This document shows positions 45,005 to 57,495 of a stretch of 64,000 nucleotides of DNA, in pieces. The notes beneath the pieces are model-generated. The model saw only the letters and a list, made by a program, of their open reading frames with translations, ran no database searches and had not been told where the DNA came from. Source of the DNA: Paraescarpia echinospica (taxonomy: Eukaryota > Annelida > Polychaeta > Sabellida > Siboglinidae); contig CM034536.1 in NCBI GenBank assembly GCA_020002185.1, positions 12,900,713-12,964,712 of the forward strand, in the 5' to 3' direction. Positions within the stretch are counted from its first letter, which is position 1; every line of letters starts with the position of its first letter. The translations under genes were made by a program, and so were the position numbers.

Positions 45005-45785
45005 TCCCACGGACAACTTACTGGCAACACCACAGAGAAGTCGACCCAGTTCGAGCAGATGGTGACGGACTCAGCAATGTCAACTCTCGGACCGAAGAAG
45101 AAGACGCACCAGGACTGATTCGATAAAAACAACGAAGAAATCTGCAAGGCGCTGGACAAAAAGAACAATGTGTACCTACAATGGCAGAATGACCCTTCCT
45201 CAGTTTCCAAGAAAGACCACTACAGACACCTGCAGAGCAAAACGCAGAGAAACCATCGTCAGATGCAGGATAACTGGTGGCAGAAGAAAACAGAGGAAGT
45301 GGAACATTACGCTGAAACTCACAACGCAAAGATGTTCTTCAGTGCCATCAAGTATGTGTACGGACCATTAAAGCCCACCGCCTTTCCACGTCTTTCAGCA
45401 GATGGCACCACCCTAATCAAGGACACGGCTGGTATCAACGAGAGATGGAGAGAACACTTTAGCAACCTCCTCAACCGCCCTTCAACAGTGAGTAAAGAAG
45501 CCCTTGACTCCATACCCTGGCAACACATCAATGAAGACCTTGATATTCGTCCCACCCTGGACGAAATGAAAAAGCCATCAACCAGATGAGTGCAGGAAAG
45601 GCTCCAGAAAAGGACGGGATGCCAGCTGAAATTTACAGGGCAGCGGGTCCAGCAACACTTGAAGCCTTTCATGCCATCATAACTAGCATCTTAGAAGATG
45701 ACGACATGCCAAAGGACCTTCGTGATACCACTATAGTTTCTCTCTATAAGAACAAGGGCAACAAAGCAGACTGTGGCAACTACTA
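45005..45785 (+). mobile_element. RTE-like LINE, 5' part, inverted relative to 43980-44990
   Basis: The plus strand reads VYLQWQNDPSSVSKKDHYRH, FFSAIKYVYGPLKPTAFPRL, INERWREHFSNLLNRPS, then after a one-base shift MSAGKAPEKDGMPAEIYRAA and LYKNKGNKADCGNY, ending exactly where the minus-strand part begins (DNYRGIS). The two parts are consecutive pieces of one element in opposite orientation, the pattern left by twin priming during insertion. Confidence 0.85.
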
Positions 45786-46122
45786 GTTCTAGTAACTGCC
45801 GACAGGTGGCAGAATGACGGTGGAAAAGGTCTCTAAAGTGACAATACATACCTTTCTTTACACAGGCATTTGCTTAGGTGCAACTTACACCGGTCAACTA
45901 CCAGTGTAAAGACAAGTTGTACCTGTACAAATACCTGTGTAAAGACCAATTATAACGGTAGATCGTGCCTTTACATAGGTATTATTTTATTACGAGTGAA
46001 TTGTTTCTACCATGTAAAGACGCTGATAATAGTTCCGATATCCAGTGTTACCACTAACCATCCATAGATTACCAAGGATGTCCCAAATACCTTTGCAGTC
46101 AGAACCTGCATACTAGTAGCAC
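45786..46122. other. Intergenic, with short repeated motifs
   Basis: Several related short strings, some inverted (ctttacacagg, gtgtaaagac, tgtgtaaagacc, ctttacatagg), over about 170 bases. No gene seen. Confidence 0.45.
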
Positions 46123-46296
46123 ATGCCTTCAAACCCGTACCTCGATTCCGGCTACTTTGCTGCAATCGCCGAGGAGAACGTTCTCGTTTACTCCAACGAC
46201 CGCGAAGTTGGTCTTAACGCCGCCGAGGACGGCCACGGTCGTGCTGCTGCTATCGGGTATCATCCGGTCCACACTGTACGGCTCGCCAAACAATAA
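46123..46296 (+). CDS. Small open frame with coding-like composition (57 aa)
   Basis: Starts ATGCCTTCAAACCC and encodes MPSNPYLDSGYFAAIAEENV through to VRLAKQ-stop. Third codon positions are mostly C or T and GC content is much higher than in the AT-rich flanks, which suggests a real coding segment, perhaps an exon or a fragment of a larger gene. In-frame stops lie just upstream, so the ATG is the only start unless an acceptor lies within. Not recognised. Confidence 0.35.
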   Translation: MPSNPYLDSGYFAAIAEENVLVYSNDREVGLNAAEDGHGRAAAIGYHPVHTVRLAKQ

Positions 46297-46520
46297 TTAT
46301 AATTAATTAATTAAAAAATTCATTATATCATTATTGAAACACGTCCTCAATTCGTTGCTAAATTTGTTTTGTGATTTTCTACATTTATATCTTATTGTTT
46401 TTCTATGGTGTTTAGTTCACAGGAAGACGGGTAAGCCGTACGCCTACGTATAGTCAACAAACGACATTATAACGAATGCCATTGTGAATAATAAAAATTT
46501 TGTATTACATATATATATAT

Positions 46521-46735
46521 ATATGTACATATAATAATTATTATTATATCTTTGCATTCGTGAGACTGAATAAAATACAACAAAAATAAAACGTTAAAAA
46601 GGCACCAGTCAATAAAGCAGTTATTGGTCCTGTTTGTTTTTACTTTGGGTAAGGGGTAACGTGTTCAACATTGTGTATTCTGTGTCGTAACTCTCACTGT
46701 TGTTGTTCGATTTGATGTAACCAGATGTCAAGTTA
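46521..46735 (-). repeat. Inverted copy of the dispersed repeat at 5018-5222
   Basis: Reverse complement of 5018-5222, from attattatatctttgcattcg to ccagatgtcaagtt. It contains the ggggtaacgtg bases shared with 53010 rather than with copy A. Confidence 0.75.
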
Positions 46736-46793
46736 TATACATATATGTATATATACATATATGTATATATATGTATATATACATGTATATATA

Positions 46794-47060
46794 AGAAAAA
46801 CGTAACCGCAGAAAAAACACCCAGGCTGAGAACAGAGACAAGAGCGCCTTCAAGTGCAGCAAATGCAATAAAGAATGCCACTCAAGAATCGGCCTCTACA
46901 GCCACAACAGACGCTGCCAGCCAACAACTGATCTCCGACACCAGCGCGCAGATCCATAGTCTTACGAGACTGCAGGATGCGTACTACTACTGCTGTTGCT
47001 ACTACTACTACTACTACTAATAATAATAATAATACGATATGTATATATATATATATATAT
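46794..47060 (+). pseudogene. LINE C-terminal zinc finger and 3' short-repeat end
   Basis: The frame starting at 46801 reads RNRRKNTQAENRDKSAFKCS and KCNKECHSRIGLYSHNRRC, a C-terminal zinc finger of RTE-like LINEs. A stop, then tactac, taataa and (TA)n units follow. The rest of the element is missing. Confidence 0.75.
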
Positions 47061-47930
47061 TGAGTTGCTATGTTACTAAATAAATATATGTTAACGTTGA
47101 TAACTGTTCTAGACTAATAATCATAACAACACACGGCAGTATTTAATTTATAGGTCTATATCTGTGTGAAATCGGACAACATGGTGTGTACGAAATTTAC
47201 GCTTACCAACAAGAATTACAGGAGTAAAGAGGATATAGCCATAGAAACTGCCTTGGGCGAACACCCTTTCTGCATAGCTAAAACGGTCGTTCGAGACAGG
47301 TGATCTCCCACGGCAGGTTGGAGGTAGAATACGATACTATTTAGAGTTACTTCATCTGACGAATAATGGCGCATTATTAATATAGTGATGTTTTGATCAA
47401 TCGACCGTTCTATGTTTATTTAGTAGTAATTATGGCATTCACTGTGAATTTGTTGTACGTTATCGCCTGAAATTGTGACAAGTGGAGTACCAGACATTCA
47501 GCCATGCCGAAGACGAAGGTGACGTTAAAGTCGAGTTTGTAGGCAGATTTTTGGTTCGTTCAAATGTGAGGTTGAGGTGCGAGAATATTATACATCTTTA
47601 GCTAACGCAATTAAGGGCCGTTACCGTGTGCAAAAACTGGACGCGAAGTCAAACTTGAAGTCGACATCACATCTCGCGTCGGCGTCTAGTAAAACACCAT
47701 TAGCTAGCTGCACGCTAAGCGGCTCTACGTTCAAGTCCAATAACAAAAATTAATGTAAGTCCATTATAGTTGGAAATTGATGTGCATAGCCATATGTGAT
47801 ATTTAGAACATTTCTAGCTAACAAAGGAAATACACAGACCCAAGACAAACCCGATAGTTAACAAAAACTCGCGTTATTTCACCACGACAGGCTCGGCACA
47901 GCGCCTGGCTGCATCACTACTGTAGCTGTC
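47061..47930. other. No confident gene
   Basis: A 40-codon frame at 47181-47303 (MVCTKFTLTNKNYRSKEDIA...) ends at a stop next to a possible donor (gacag|gtgatc). Too short to call. Confidence 0.4.
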
Positions 47931-48162
47931 AACAAGCGACACGTGGGTCTTTTAAAAACTCGTCAATTTTACTGACTGGTATTTCAAACTCAACTTTCTG
48001 TATACGCATGTGTTCCTAAGAGGTCGAGCTGTCACACTGTACAGTTATTTTTTAATTAATATAACATGACATGGCTGACTCGTACGTGGGTGCATCGAGA
48101 AGAAATCTCGATTCATTTTCCCAGCCTTCCACGCACGGTGAATGACCCGAAGAAACAGGCAC

Positions 48163-48366
48163 AACAATAGAAACAATTTTTTTATTCATATAAACCAATT
48201 ATTAGGTTGAACACTGATGCACAGGGTAATGGTAATTGGTGGCCGTTGTTGTAAGAAGTCTTACAGATGTATACACGGCGAGCACCATCACCATGACCCT
48301 GTGCATCGGCGTTCAACATAATTATTAATTGATATATGTGAATACAAACTGTGTTTCTATTGTGCA
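48163..48366. mobile_element. Palindromic MITE or foldback element, copy B
   Basis: Copy of the hairpin element at 233-436, with the same inverted arms around the cacagggt core and one obvious substitution in the spacer. It was carried here by the segmental duplication. Confidence 0.6.
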
Positions 48367-49962
48367 TGTTTTATTAGTTCTACATGGTACGTGAAAGGCC
48401 GGAACAACTAGTCGAGTATTTGCGTGGCGGTCAGGTGCGAAACAGTCGGTGTACAACATACGAACCACTCCCTGTTCAAGCCACTATTGTAGTGGCCTAA
48501 AAGGTTGTTTTTTATTACAAAACGTGCAACTAATCATCGACATAAAACAAATAACTGCCACCTCCTGATACCCAGATAGTTATCTCATGGAATGGTTTTA
48601 AATAATATTTAATATACGGAGAATGCTATATAACGGAAGCAATGCAAGAAAAATGATACAAAATTCCTCACAAATTGTTTGTTCGTTGGACATAAACATT
48701 AATTACGCAGATTTTAAATCTCAGTGACGGAGATTTTTTGGACATTTTAAAATGACGTAGACCACGTACGAATGATAGAGCTTTGACACGTGTGGGAAAG
48801 GGCAACGTTAAAACCAAAATATTCAAAACACTCCTTTTAGCGAAACCGTAATAGTAACTATATATATTTAATATTTTGTTTATTCCTGAACCGACAGCAA
48901 CGGCTAGATTGCGTGGGTTGTTGGGCCTTCAAATCCCTCGTACATGCCCACAACATTTTCAGAATGCAGACCCGGTTGGCCTTTGACACTTTAAGTGTCA
49001 TGTCGCATACCATAGCCCGGAACACATTTTCGTCAAATGTTTCTGTCGTCGGTGGAAGAGTTTTTAGCTCAGGTGCTGCAGTAACCTTTGTTTACCCATT
49101 TTATGGGACCAGCCATCCCACGAACCATCGATGTGTTTGTAGTCTTCTTGCTACCATAACTTTCGGCAATCAAATTAAGTAGCCTACGCGATTATCCCAG
49201 ACATGCTTGCCAGAATATCACCAACCTTATCCAGGATCCGATCATTAATTTTGTCATTATGATAGCATACCAAAAAACCATGTTAAACATATTGCTTCCT
49301 CCACATGTTAGTCAATAATCTAGATATAGGGGTAACCAACACCCTAGGCAGTCCAAGTCAAGAACTTTGCCCTAACAATGAAACTGAGGACAAAAGAGAT
49401 TCGCTGCACCCGGGATCTACTTGGCAGACGTTTTATCAGCTGCATTACGTAAACTGGACGTAAATAAAGTATTTTTCATAACTATTGACCACCATGCAGT
49501 TTTTGAAAGACAAGTCGATATTCATGCATATCTGATTGCTACCATGTTCATCTTCCGCACCATTCTTAACCTTCCTGGACCTATGTCGGTATTGCAAAGT
49601 CAATACTCCAACGAGCATGTTCGTTTACACTAGTAGTGTGCATTGTGTGAGACACATTATGTTGGAGGGCCGTCCGTAAAACACAGAAACGAGCTGCACG
49701 CAAGGACACGCAAACCTCACACAGCATTACTGGAACATCACAGCCTATGTGATTTCAATCGTGTTCTATTCATCTTCATACATGACAGCTCTAATGACAT
49801 TACTCATAGATGACATAGATTAATGGGCTGCCCAAAAATATGTTTTAGTTGTTTCCAGCGCTTGGCAACGTTCCGTTAACTGACTAGTCTGTATTATTGT
49901 GGTTACAATGTGATGGTCTTATGACATCTCATTCAATTACTCAGCCTTTTTTAGAACCGAGG

Positions 49963-50150
49963 GTGGTCACTGCCAGGGTGCTTGTCGTCCTCAATGGTTC
50001 TTTTGCGTTCCAAATTGAGCCGTTAACGTGATCTCCGAGTGTTGAGAGCCAGGTTTTTATACCAATATTGTGCCTGCCCGGTCCGGGTTTCGAACTAGCG
50101 CTGGCATGCCAAGCGGATGTGCTAACCACTACACTAGCCGCTCTTCGGTA
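49963..50150 (-). mobile_element. tRNA-derived SINE, copy B
   Basis: Counterpart of 2027-2240. The A box reads tagtgtagtggttagc, closer to tRNA consensus than copy A. A 24-base deletion shortens the body next to the tRNA-like head. Confidence 0.55.
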
Positions 50151-50986
50151 CTGCTTCAGTACTTCAAGGGCACGTTTTCTAGTTTGCTACTGGGGAACTG
50201 TGCCTTAAGTGTGACAATATATTGTCTATCCGAATGTTTCCTCCTTATTATGAACAATATAAATAAATTAGCCTAAAGCAACATATTTCAAACAATATCA
50301 AATTTGAATTCTTCCGCCATCTTAACAAGGGATGACCTCTTTCTGCGTCGATGAACCAACGAACTGCGCTGCTTTTTATGATTCCTCCGTGTTCAGCAAG
50401 CAAATTAAATTTTATAATTGATCACAAGTTACCTATTAAAAGGAAAGGGTCGGTAAACAAGTCCCTCGAACGAAATTTGTATAGCAGCTAAATAAGGTTA
50501 AAAACCGCTGCACTGTGTTGACGTTGAAAACACGACTGACAGTAAAACATAGACGGGAAACTGTTGGACAATGGCTTTTTTGGGGCGAAGTCACATGGCA
50601 TATGTGCATATATGCATTGCATATAGTTGTTGGTGTTCCTTTTTTCAAAACCTTTAAATCGTTCCATTAACGACGTTGAAAACATGACTGACAGTGAAAC
50701 ATAGACAGCAAGAGTTTCGTCTTTTTAAATTTGTAAATACATCACCCTAAACACTTTTTCTAATAGCATTTGATTAAATATGTGTCTGAGTTTTTAAATG
50801 CACACACGCGGGTGCGCGCGCCCACACACATAGACACGCACACACGCACTCAATAATTACATTTACACACACACACGCGCGCGCACACACACACAAACAC
50901 ACACACATACATACACACACACGCACGCACGCTCACAAACACACACACGCACGCACACCCACACATACACACACACACATACACAC

Positions 50987-51946
50987 CTTCGAAAGTGCGA
51001 CGTTCGGGAACGACTCCCACGCCAGTGCTGTGTCTTCAATCTTCTGTCCCCTTTTCTGGGCCAAGTAGAATCGAGCTGCGGTCATAGTAGATATACCCAT
51101 CCCGTCGCCCAGGTAACGTTTTTCGTGATTACTGAACATTCTTCAGGATAGTTCGTTTTCAAATTAGAAACTTTCATTTTTCATATCCAAGAATCATGTT
51201 AAATTACCTGGTAGAGGTTTTCGTTGACGTGTCACGCCGACTTCATCAGTACCTATGACGCTGAATGACGTCATCGTACACGTGAGGCATCGAGTACTGA
51301 AAAAGTATGGAGTAGCAACGGCCATGCGTCCCCACACCACCCTCAGGCACCTGTTGGTACATCCCAAGGACAAAGTACAACTAGAAGAACAGGGCGAACT
51401 GGTGTACCAAACACGCTGCAAGAATTGTGGTGGGGAATACATTGGGGAGACAGGAAGACTACTCAAAACAAGATTGGAGGAACACAGAAAGGACGTAGAC
51501 AACACGAAAAATGAGAAATACACAAGGAGCGGAAAAAAAAGATTGATGTCTACCATCAATAAATCCGCCCTTACAGACCATACGACAACTTAAAACCATA
51601 TCATAGACTGGGAGGGAGTGAAAATTGTAGACAAAGAAACCAACAGATGAATTCGGCATATCAAAGAAGCCATCTGGATCAGAAAAACCAAAACACCCAT
51701 CAACAGAGACGAGGGCAATTACGAACTGCCTCACGTGTACGATGACGTCATTCAGCGTCATAGGTACTGATGAAGTCGGCGTGACACGTCAACGAAAGCC
51801 TCTACCAGGTAATTTAACATGATTCTTGGATATGAAAAATGAAAGTTTCTAATTTGAAAACGTTTTTCGTGATATTCATGTTTGGTTTCCATGTAAGGGC
51901 GTCTTTGAGGTCTTGCTGCGCTCTGGCGTTCCAGTCCGTCTTTCCT
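50987..51946 (-). pseudogene. Alkaline phosphatase N-terminal exon, split by insertion (copy B)
   Basis: Same exon as 3078-4037 with the same insert and the same frame break, so both events predate the segmental duplication. This copy is in the right order and orientation to be the 5' part of the gene whose middle exon is at 41395-41690 and late exon at 35259-40098. In the family this exon supplies part of the metal site (GDGMG). The exon that should follow, with the nucleophilic serine motif, was not found between 50987 and 41690. Confidence 0.82.
51130..51858 (+). mobile_element. Penelope-like GIY-YIG fragment (copy B)
   Basis: Counterpart of 3221-3949 with the same internal stops and the same 15-base flanking repeat (51115-51129 and 51859-51873). 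Only scattered substitutions separate the two copies. Confidence 0.85.
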
Positions 51947-53340
51947 CTGCCACTAGCGGTCTCAGTTGGTCGTCGGTAAAAATAAAAACAAATTCAGCAA
52001 TACCGTTTGGTTACTACATTCGTATGGAGATCATTCATTTCAAAACAAAACTGCATAATAAAGTCAATATTAAGAGAGTGAAAACAAAGAACAAAATGGT
52101 GCGACCATTTTCTACGTGCGCAGGATCACAGTGAAGATGCGTGAAAGTCCGAAGCGTAAAAATATCGATGTCAAACGAAACTGCTTCTAACCCCCCTGAA
52201 ACGAACGTAATTTCATCTAATATCTGACATCGATGTTCTGAGATGACCCCTTACAAGATAATGCATCTCTCCATTCATATGTTCATACATGGTCTCAATT
52301 GTGTTGCAGGTTTGGTCTGAACAACACATTTGACACGGGATTCCCCCAAGGTCTGGCAGCCAAGGTAAATAATGTCATGATATCTGTGAATGTTTGATAC
52401 ATAATATGTCCAGTGAGTTTTACGTCAACACGTTTACACATTCCCAAGCTTGACGTTAAGGTTTTTGGCCACTTGCCAGAAAAGTGAATGACCTTGGCAA
52501 GGAGGGTGGGTGATCTTGATATTCTACTTATCCGATCAAAATGTTTTCTTGAACCTGTCACTTCGTACGGATTTCCTGTACACAATAGTGAATATGGATT
52601 TTTTGGGGAGGAAAGTGGAACTGTGCCGTATTGTTTTAAATGGATTTGCTCAAAAATCATCACGATAAAGTACATATGTTTTTATCACACAAGTATTAAA
52701 TATAATTAATGATTTTCTAAATTTTAATGTGAAAGAAAGAAATGTTAGTGTATTTAATTTGATGTAGGTAAAGTTCGTATATTTCCAGCAAAACCTAATT
52801 GATTTTGTTTTGTCTGGTGGATCTGATAGATTAAGATTGTGAAATTTTGAGAATTTGAAAACACAGTCTTGTACAGCTCATTTAAGTAGGATATGTCGCG
52901 TTAAAAAAGGAAGATATTGTACAGTACAAACTTGACATCTGGTTACATCAAATCGAACAACAACAGTGAGAGTTACGACACAGAATACACAATGTTGAAC
53001 ACGTTACCCCTTACCCAAAGTAAAAACAAACAGGACCAATAACTGCTTTATTGACTGGTGCCTTTTTAACGTTTTATTTTTGTTGTATTTTATTCAGTCT
53101 CACGAATGCAAAGATATAATAATAATTATTATTATGGTTAAACAATAATTGCATCCCTGTTCAGGCAAAATTTTTGAAATGGCGTTTATCACAGTTTGTT
53201 CTGAAACCCTTCGTGTATATATATATATATATATATATAGCAAATTACCTTATTTTTTGCAGTTTACTGTAATATATGTGTGTGCCACTAGATGGCGCCA
53301 GAGGAGTATCCAGCAACGATCAGTCGTCTCAACGCGGTAC

Positions 53341-54127
53341 TTAAAGGGAATAAAAACATCTATTGCTCGAATTCATGTTATATTACATCCTGCTATCTAT
53401 TTCCACGTCCACCAAGCCAAAAAAAAAAAAAATTCAATGAATTAGAAATTCCACATTTTATGGTGTACATCCGGACATTTTCGAATATGCATATTTTTGG
53501 CGCGCTTTTCGGGATGCCGGGATGTGACGTCACTTATGACTCAAACTCGCATCAGGCCGACCCTTTCCATGCATTCAGAGCTTGTTTACAAGGATAGCTT
53601 TTGGGTCGAAACGAGCGTCAGAATGAGTTATTGTGCAATATTCCGACGTAATATAAACACTAGTCATCATAGAGGAACAAGTAGTTATCTTACGGTTCCA
53701 CATGAATCGAATTTTATTCAAAACAACGAATGCGAATGGGCCTGCAAGTCGACTAGGTTTCGCCGAGCTTGGGCTCGTTTTCAGAATAATTATATCGAAT
53801 GCAACCAACGGGAGATAATCTACACCAATAAACATACATAGCAAACATATATTGTATCCAGCTACATAAAGTAACGTGTATAATCTCATAATAGCACTAG
53901 AATATCGATATATGACGGAGTTGTACAATTTATCATAACAACTTAAATCAGTCAGACAGTTTCTGTTGGTCCCGCTAGCTCAGTGGGTAGGCGCGTTGGT
54001 TACTTGTCGTTTATTTTACAATCGGGCGACGCCGGTTCAATCCTGACAGCATGCAAACCTTTGATTTTCTTTAAACTTTTTTGGTTTATGTTTTCACAAA
54101 GTAATATAAACCAAATCTTTTTATACT
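53341..54127 (+). mobile_element. About 800-bp unclassified mobile element (copy B)
   Basis: Counterpart of 5417-6210 within the segmental duplication. It keeps the intact tRNA-like B box (ggttcaatcctg) that is mutated in copy A. Confidence 0.65.
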
Positions 54128-54379
54128 ATAATACACTGTTTGTAAATATTTTTTTATATTTTTGTAGTAACTATTTATTCGCCACAAAAATGAAAATATG
54201 GTCATTATATAACGATGTTTCTAAATTTTATTTATCCAAACAAATATAATGTAATGGATATATAATTTATTAATTGTAAATATATTGTACGGTAATATAT
54301 TGTAATTATATATGTGAAAACAGATTGAGATCTGTCTGGATAAATACAATTTAGAAACATATACTATATATATATATAT

Positions 54380-55354
54380 GGATAGTGTTGGTTACAGCTA
54401 CCTGATGTGTCCAGTTGATCATCCAATATTTGTACTGTACTTGGATAGTGTTGGTTACAGCTACCTGATGTGTCCAGTTGATCATCCAGTAGTTGTACTC
54501 TACTTGGATAGTGTTGGTTACAGCTACCTGATGTGTCCAGTTGATCATCCAATAGTTGTACTCTACTTGGATAGTGTTGGTTAAAGCTACCTGATGTGTC
54601 CAGTTGATCATCCAATAGTTGTACTCTACTTGGATAGTGTTGGTTACAACTACCTGATGTGTCCAGTTGATCATCCAATAGTTGTACTCTACTTGGATAG
54701 TGTTGGTTACAGCTACCTGATGTGTCCAGTTGGTCATCCAATAGTTGTACTCTACTTGGATAGTGTTGGTTACAGCTACCTGATGTGTCCAGTTGATCAT
54801 CCAATAGTTGTACTCTACTTGGATAGTGTTGGTTACAGCTACCTGATGTGTCCAGTTGGTCATCCAATAGTTGTACTCTACTTGGATAGTGTTGGTTACA
54901 GCTACCTGATGTGTCCAGTTGATCATCCAATAGTTGTACTGTACTTGGATAGTGTTGGTTACAGCTACCTGATGTGTCCAGTTGATCATCCAATAGTTGT
55001 ACTCTACTTGGATAGTGTTGGTTACAGCTACCTGATGTGTCCAGTTGGTCATCCAATAGTTGTACTCTACTTGGATAGTTTTGGTTACAGCTACCTGATG
55101 TGTCGAGTTGATCATCCAATAGTTGTACTGTACTTGGATAGTGTTGGTTACAGCTACCTGATGTGTCCAGTTGATCATCCAATAGTTGTACTCTATTTGG
55201 GTAGTATTGGTTACAGCTACCTGGTGTGTCCAGTTGGTCATCCAATATTTGTACTGTACTTGGATAGTGTTGGTTACAGCTACCTGATGTGTCCAGTTGG
55301 TCATCCAATAGTTGTACTGTACTTGGATAGTGTTGGTTACAGCTGCCTGATGTG
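54380..55354. repeat. 63-bp minisatellite, about 15 units (copy B)
   Basis: Same unit and same flanks as 6465-11219 but only about 975 bases long. All units are the ggTtacagc type. The ggCtacagc block and scrambled patch at the left of copy A are absent. Confidence 0.97.
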
Positions 55355-55911
55355 CTCTATCATGAACTCGAAATAATATTAAGTAATAATAAGTAATCCT
55401 AAAATCGTCATGAAAACACCAGAATCGGAATCCGTGACTTCAAAAACCTATATCCAGACACCAAAATCGTCGTTCTCTGTCAATTAGCTCCTAGATTATG
55501 GCATTGTAAGGCATTTTTTTGTATTTCGGCAGTCATTTTGGCAGCCATATTGGATAGTTCTGCAATAAGAACTCAACCAATCTTGGTTAAAACCTCAGAA
55601 ATAGATTTCTTGCCCCCAAAAAACCTATGTCTAGACCCCAAGATCACCTTTCTAAGACAATTAATTCAGAAGTTATGTCATTTCTAGCATTTAGGCGGCT
55701 ATCTTGTCGGCCATCTTGGATTCTGAAAAGTGCAAGCGGGTGTGAAGTCCACACCCAGTGGAATTTGTTACTAGATGACATGGACTAATAAAGGCGGCGC
55801 CACCACCCTATCTTCCCACGGTCAAGCTTGGCAGGGACACCACCATCACAGGCACCGCGATCTACCGCCAACGTCAACAACTATGGGTCCCTCTCACGCC
55901 GACTAAGCGTG

Positions 55912-56243
55912 GAGCGCTGTAGCGCAGTAGCGGTACGGCAAGAGCTTCGGATTGTCTACTGAGAGAACCCGGGTTCGAATCCTGCGGTGTCGAACCTTGG
56001 GCAAGTTCATTTACTCTACATTGCTTCAGTTCACTCAGCTGTATGAATGAGTACCTGGCTATAGACAGTGGTGGATATTTGTGTACGAATAGTCTTCGCG
56101 CATTAATTGCAGCGTGGCTGAATGGTTCCCAGAGAAATCGAGATGGTGTTCGATTGAACAGGTCTGCCAGGGAGTAAAGTGTAAAGCGCTTTGAGCAGTC
56201 CTGAGGACTGGATACTGTGCTATATAAGAACTTACCTTTACTA
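55912..56243 (+). mobile_element. Full-length tRNA-derived SINE (copy B)
   Basis: Counterpart of 11777-12109, nearly identical, with the same tRNA-like head and gctatataagaac tail. Confidence 0.8.
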
Positions 56244-56882
56244 TTTTCCCACAGCGATGACCTCGTCACCTCCGAAAACCGTGACGATAGTGGCGATCTC
56301 TACCGTGTAGCTCGTCACACGTCTGGCAAATCAGGAACAAACGAGCCATATTAAAAGATAGGAGAAATTATGTAAATTAGCCCAATTTGCCTGAAAATGG
56401 GGTTGAAACGAACAAGTATTACTACTTAAGTCTATATACAGATATGTAGGTGTGAGGCTAATTATATCCATGCGTCAACATGTTCTAAGTTCATATTTAT
56501 TGGAGTGTTGTTCCCCAAGACGAGTGTGGTCAGGTAGTGCGACTAACCTATAACACGTATGCACACCACATTAGTTGGACAGCTTTAAAGGTGCACAGCT
56601 TTCTGGTCATCTTTGTTTAACGGCAGACGCTATTTTACAGGTAATATACTTTCTAATCACCACGTGGTCAATATATACAATTATTTCGTGAAGCCAAATA
56701 TGGATATATATATGCGAAGATACTAGTAGTTTGTGCTTTAAAATATTTGTGCTAATGTTCGTATTTATGATAGTGTATAAGTTATAACAAGCTTAGAGAA
56801 CTAGTTATTTTAAAAATGTACAATGTATTTGATGTTGTTTCAGCGAATCACAAAATTATCTCATCAGTTGGAATAATCAAAA

Positions 56883-57495
56883 ATGAAGGTATGTACCTGT
56901 ATCATTTCACGTAATTGTTTCTTTGAATCACATTTGAATATCTCCTATTTCCATTATGCGAACGTAGTCACGCAACAAACCCCACATAAATATATACTTT
57001 TGTGTTCAGCATGGACAAGACAAGTGACAAGAATTGTACTTGAATGAATAACGCCGTTCCCGATATACGGTGTGTCTATTTTCAGGAACCAATAATTTGT
57101 GATACTGCATTTTACAGTAATTTTTCATTAATGAGGTTACTCACACTTAAAGGGAACGCTCTACCCCAAACGATGCTTTATTTACGATATATTTAAGTGT
57201 CGCCAGAAGACGGGTCTCATATGTTTGCGTATGTAACAAGTGTTCTAATTGATTCTTTCAGCTTCTGTTCGCGATGATGGGCTTTGTCCTGCTGTCATGC
57301 CTTCTGGTAACGTGTCAGACCAATGACGCAGAGAACGACTTAAGAGTAATGTGTTTCTATGGATGTTTGGAGTCGTCCCGTACTTGTCAGAAAACGTGTA
57401 CGACTAATCCATTAAAACGTTGTGATAATGTGTGCGGCTTGCTCAAGACGGGTTGCATATACCGATGCATGTTTCCAAAGCTCTTATTTTGCTGA
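56883..57495 (+). CDS. Secreted peptide with four C-x3-C motifs (copy B duplicate)
   Basis: Same gene as 12744-13355, carried by the segmental duplication. Start exon is 56844-56888 (ATG at 56883), intron 56889-57261, last exon 57262-57495. The predicted 79-residue protein is identical to the first copy, and both splice sites and the leader donor (56640|56641) are intact. Identity may reflect recent duplication rather than selection. Confidence 0.8.

Noticed and set aside
47181..47303. 40-codon frame with a possible donor
   Set aside because: Too short and without an identified upstream exon or family.
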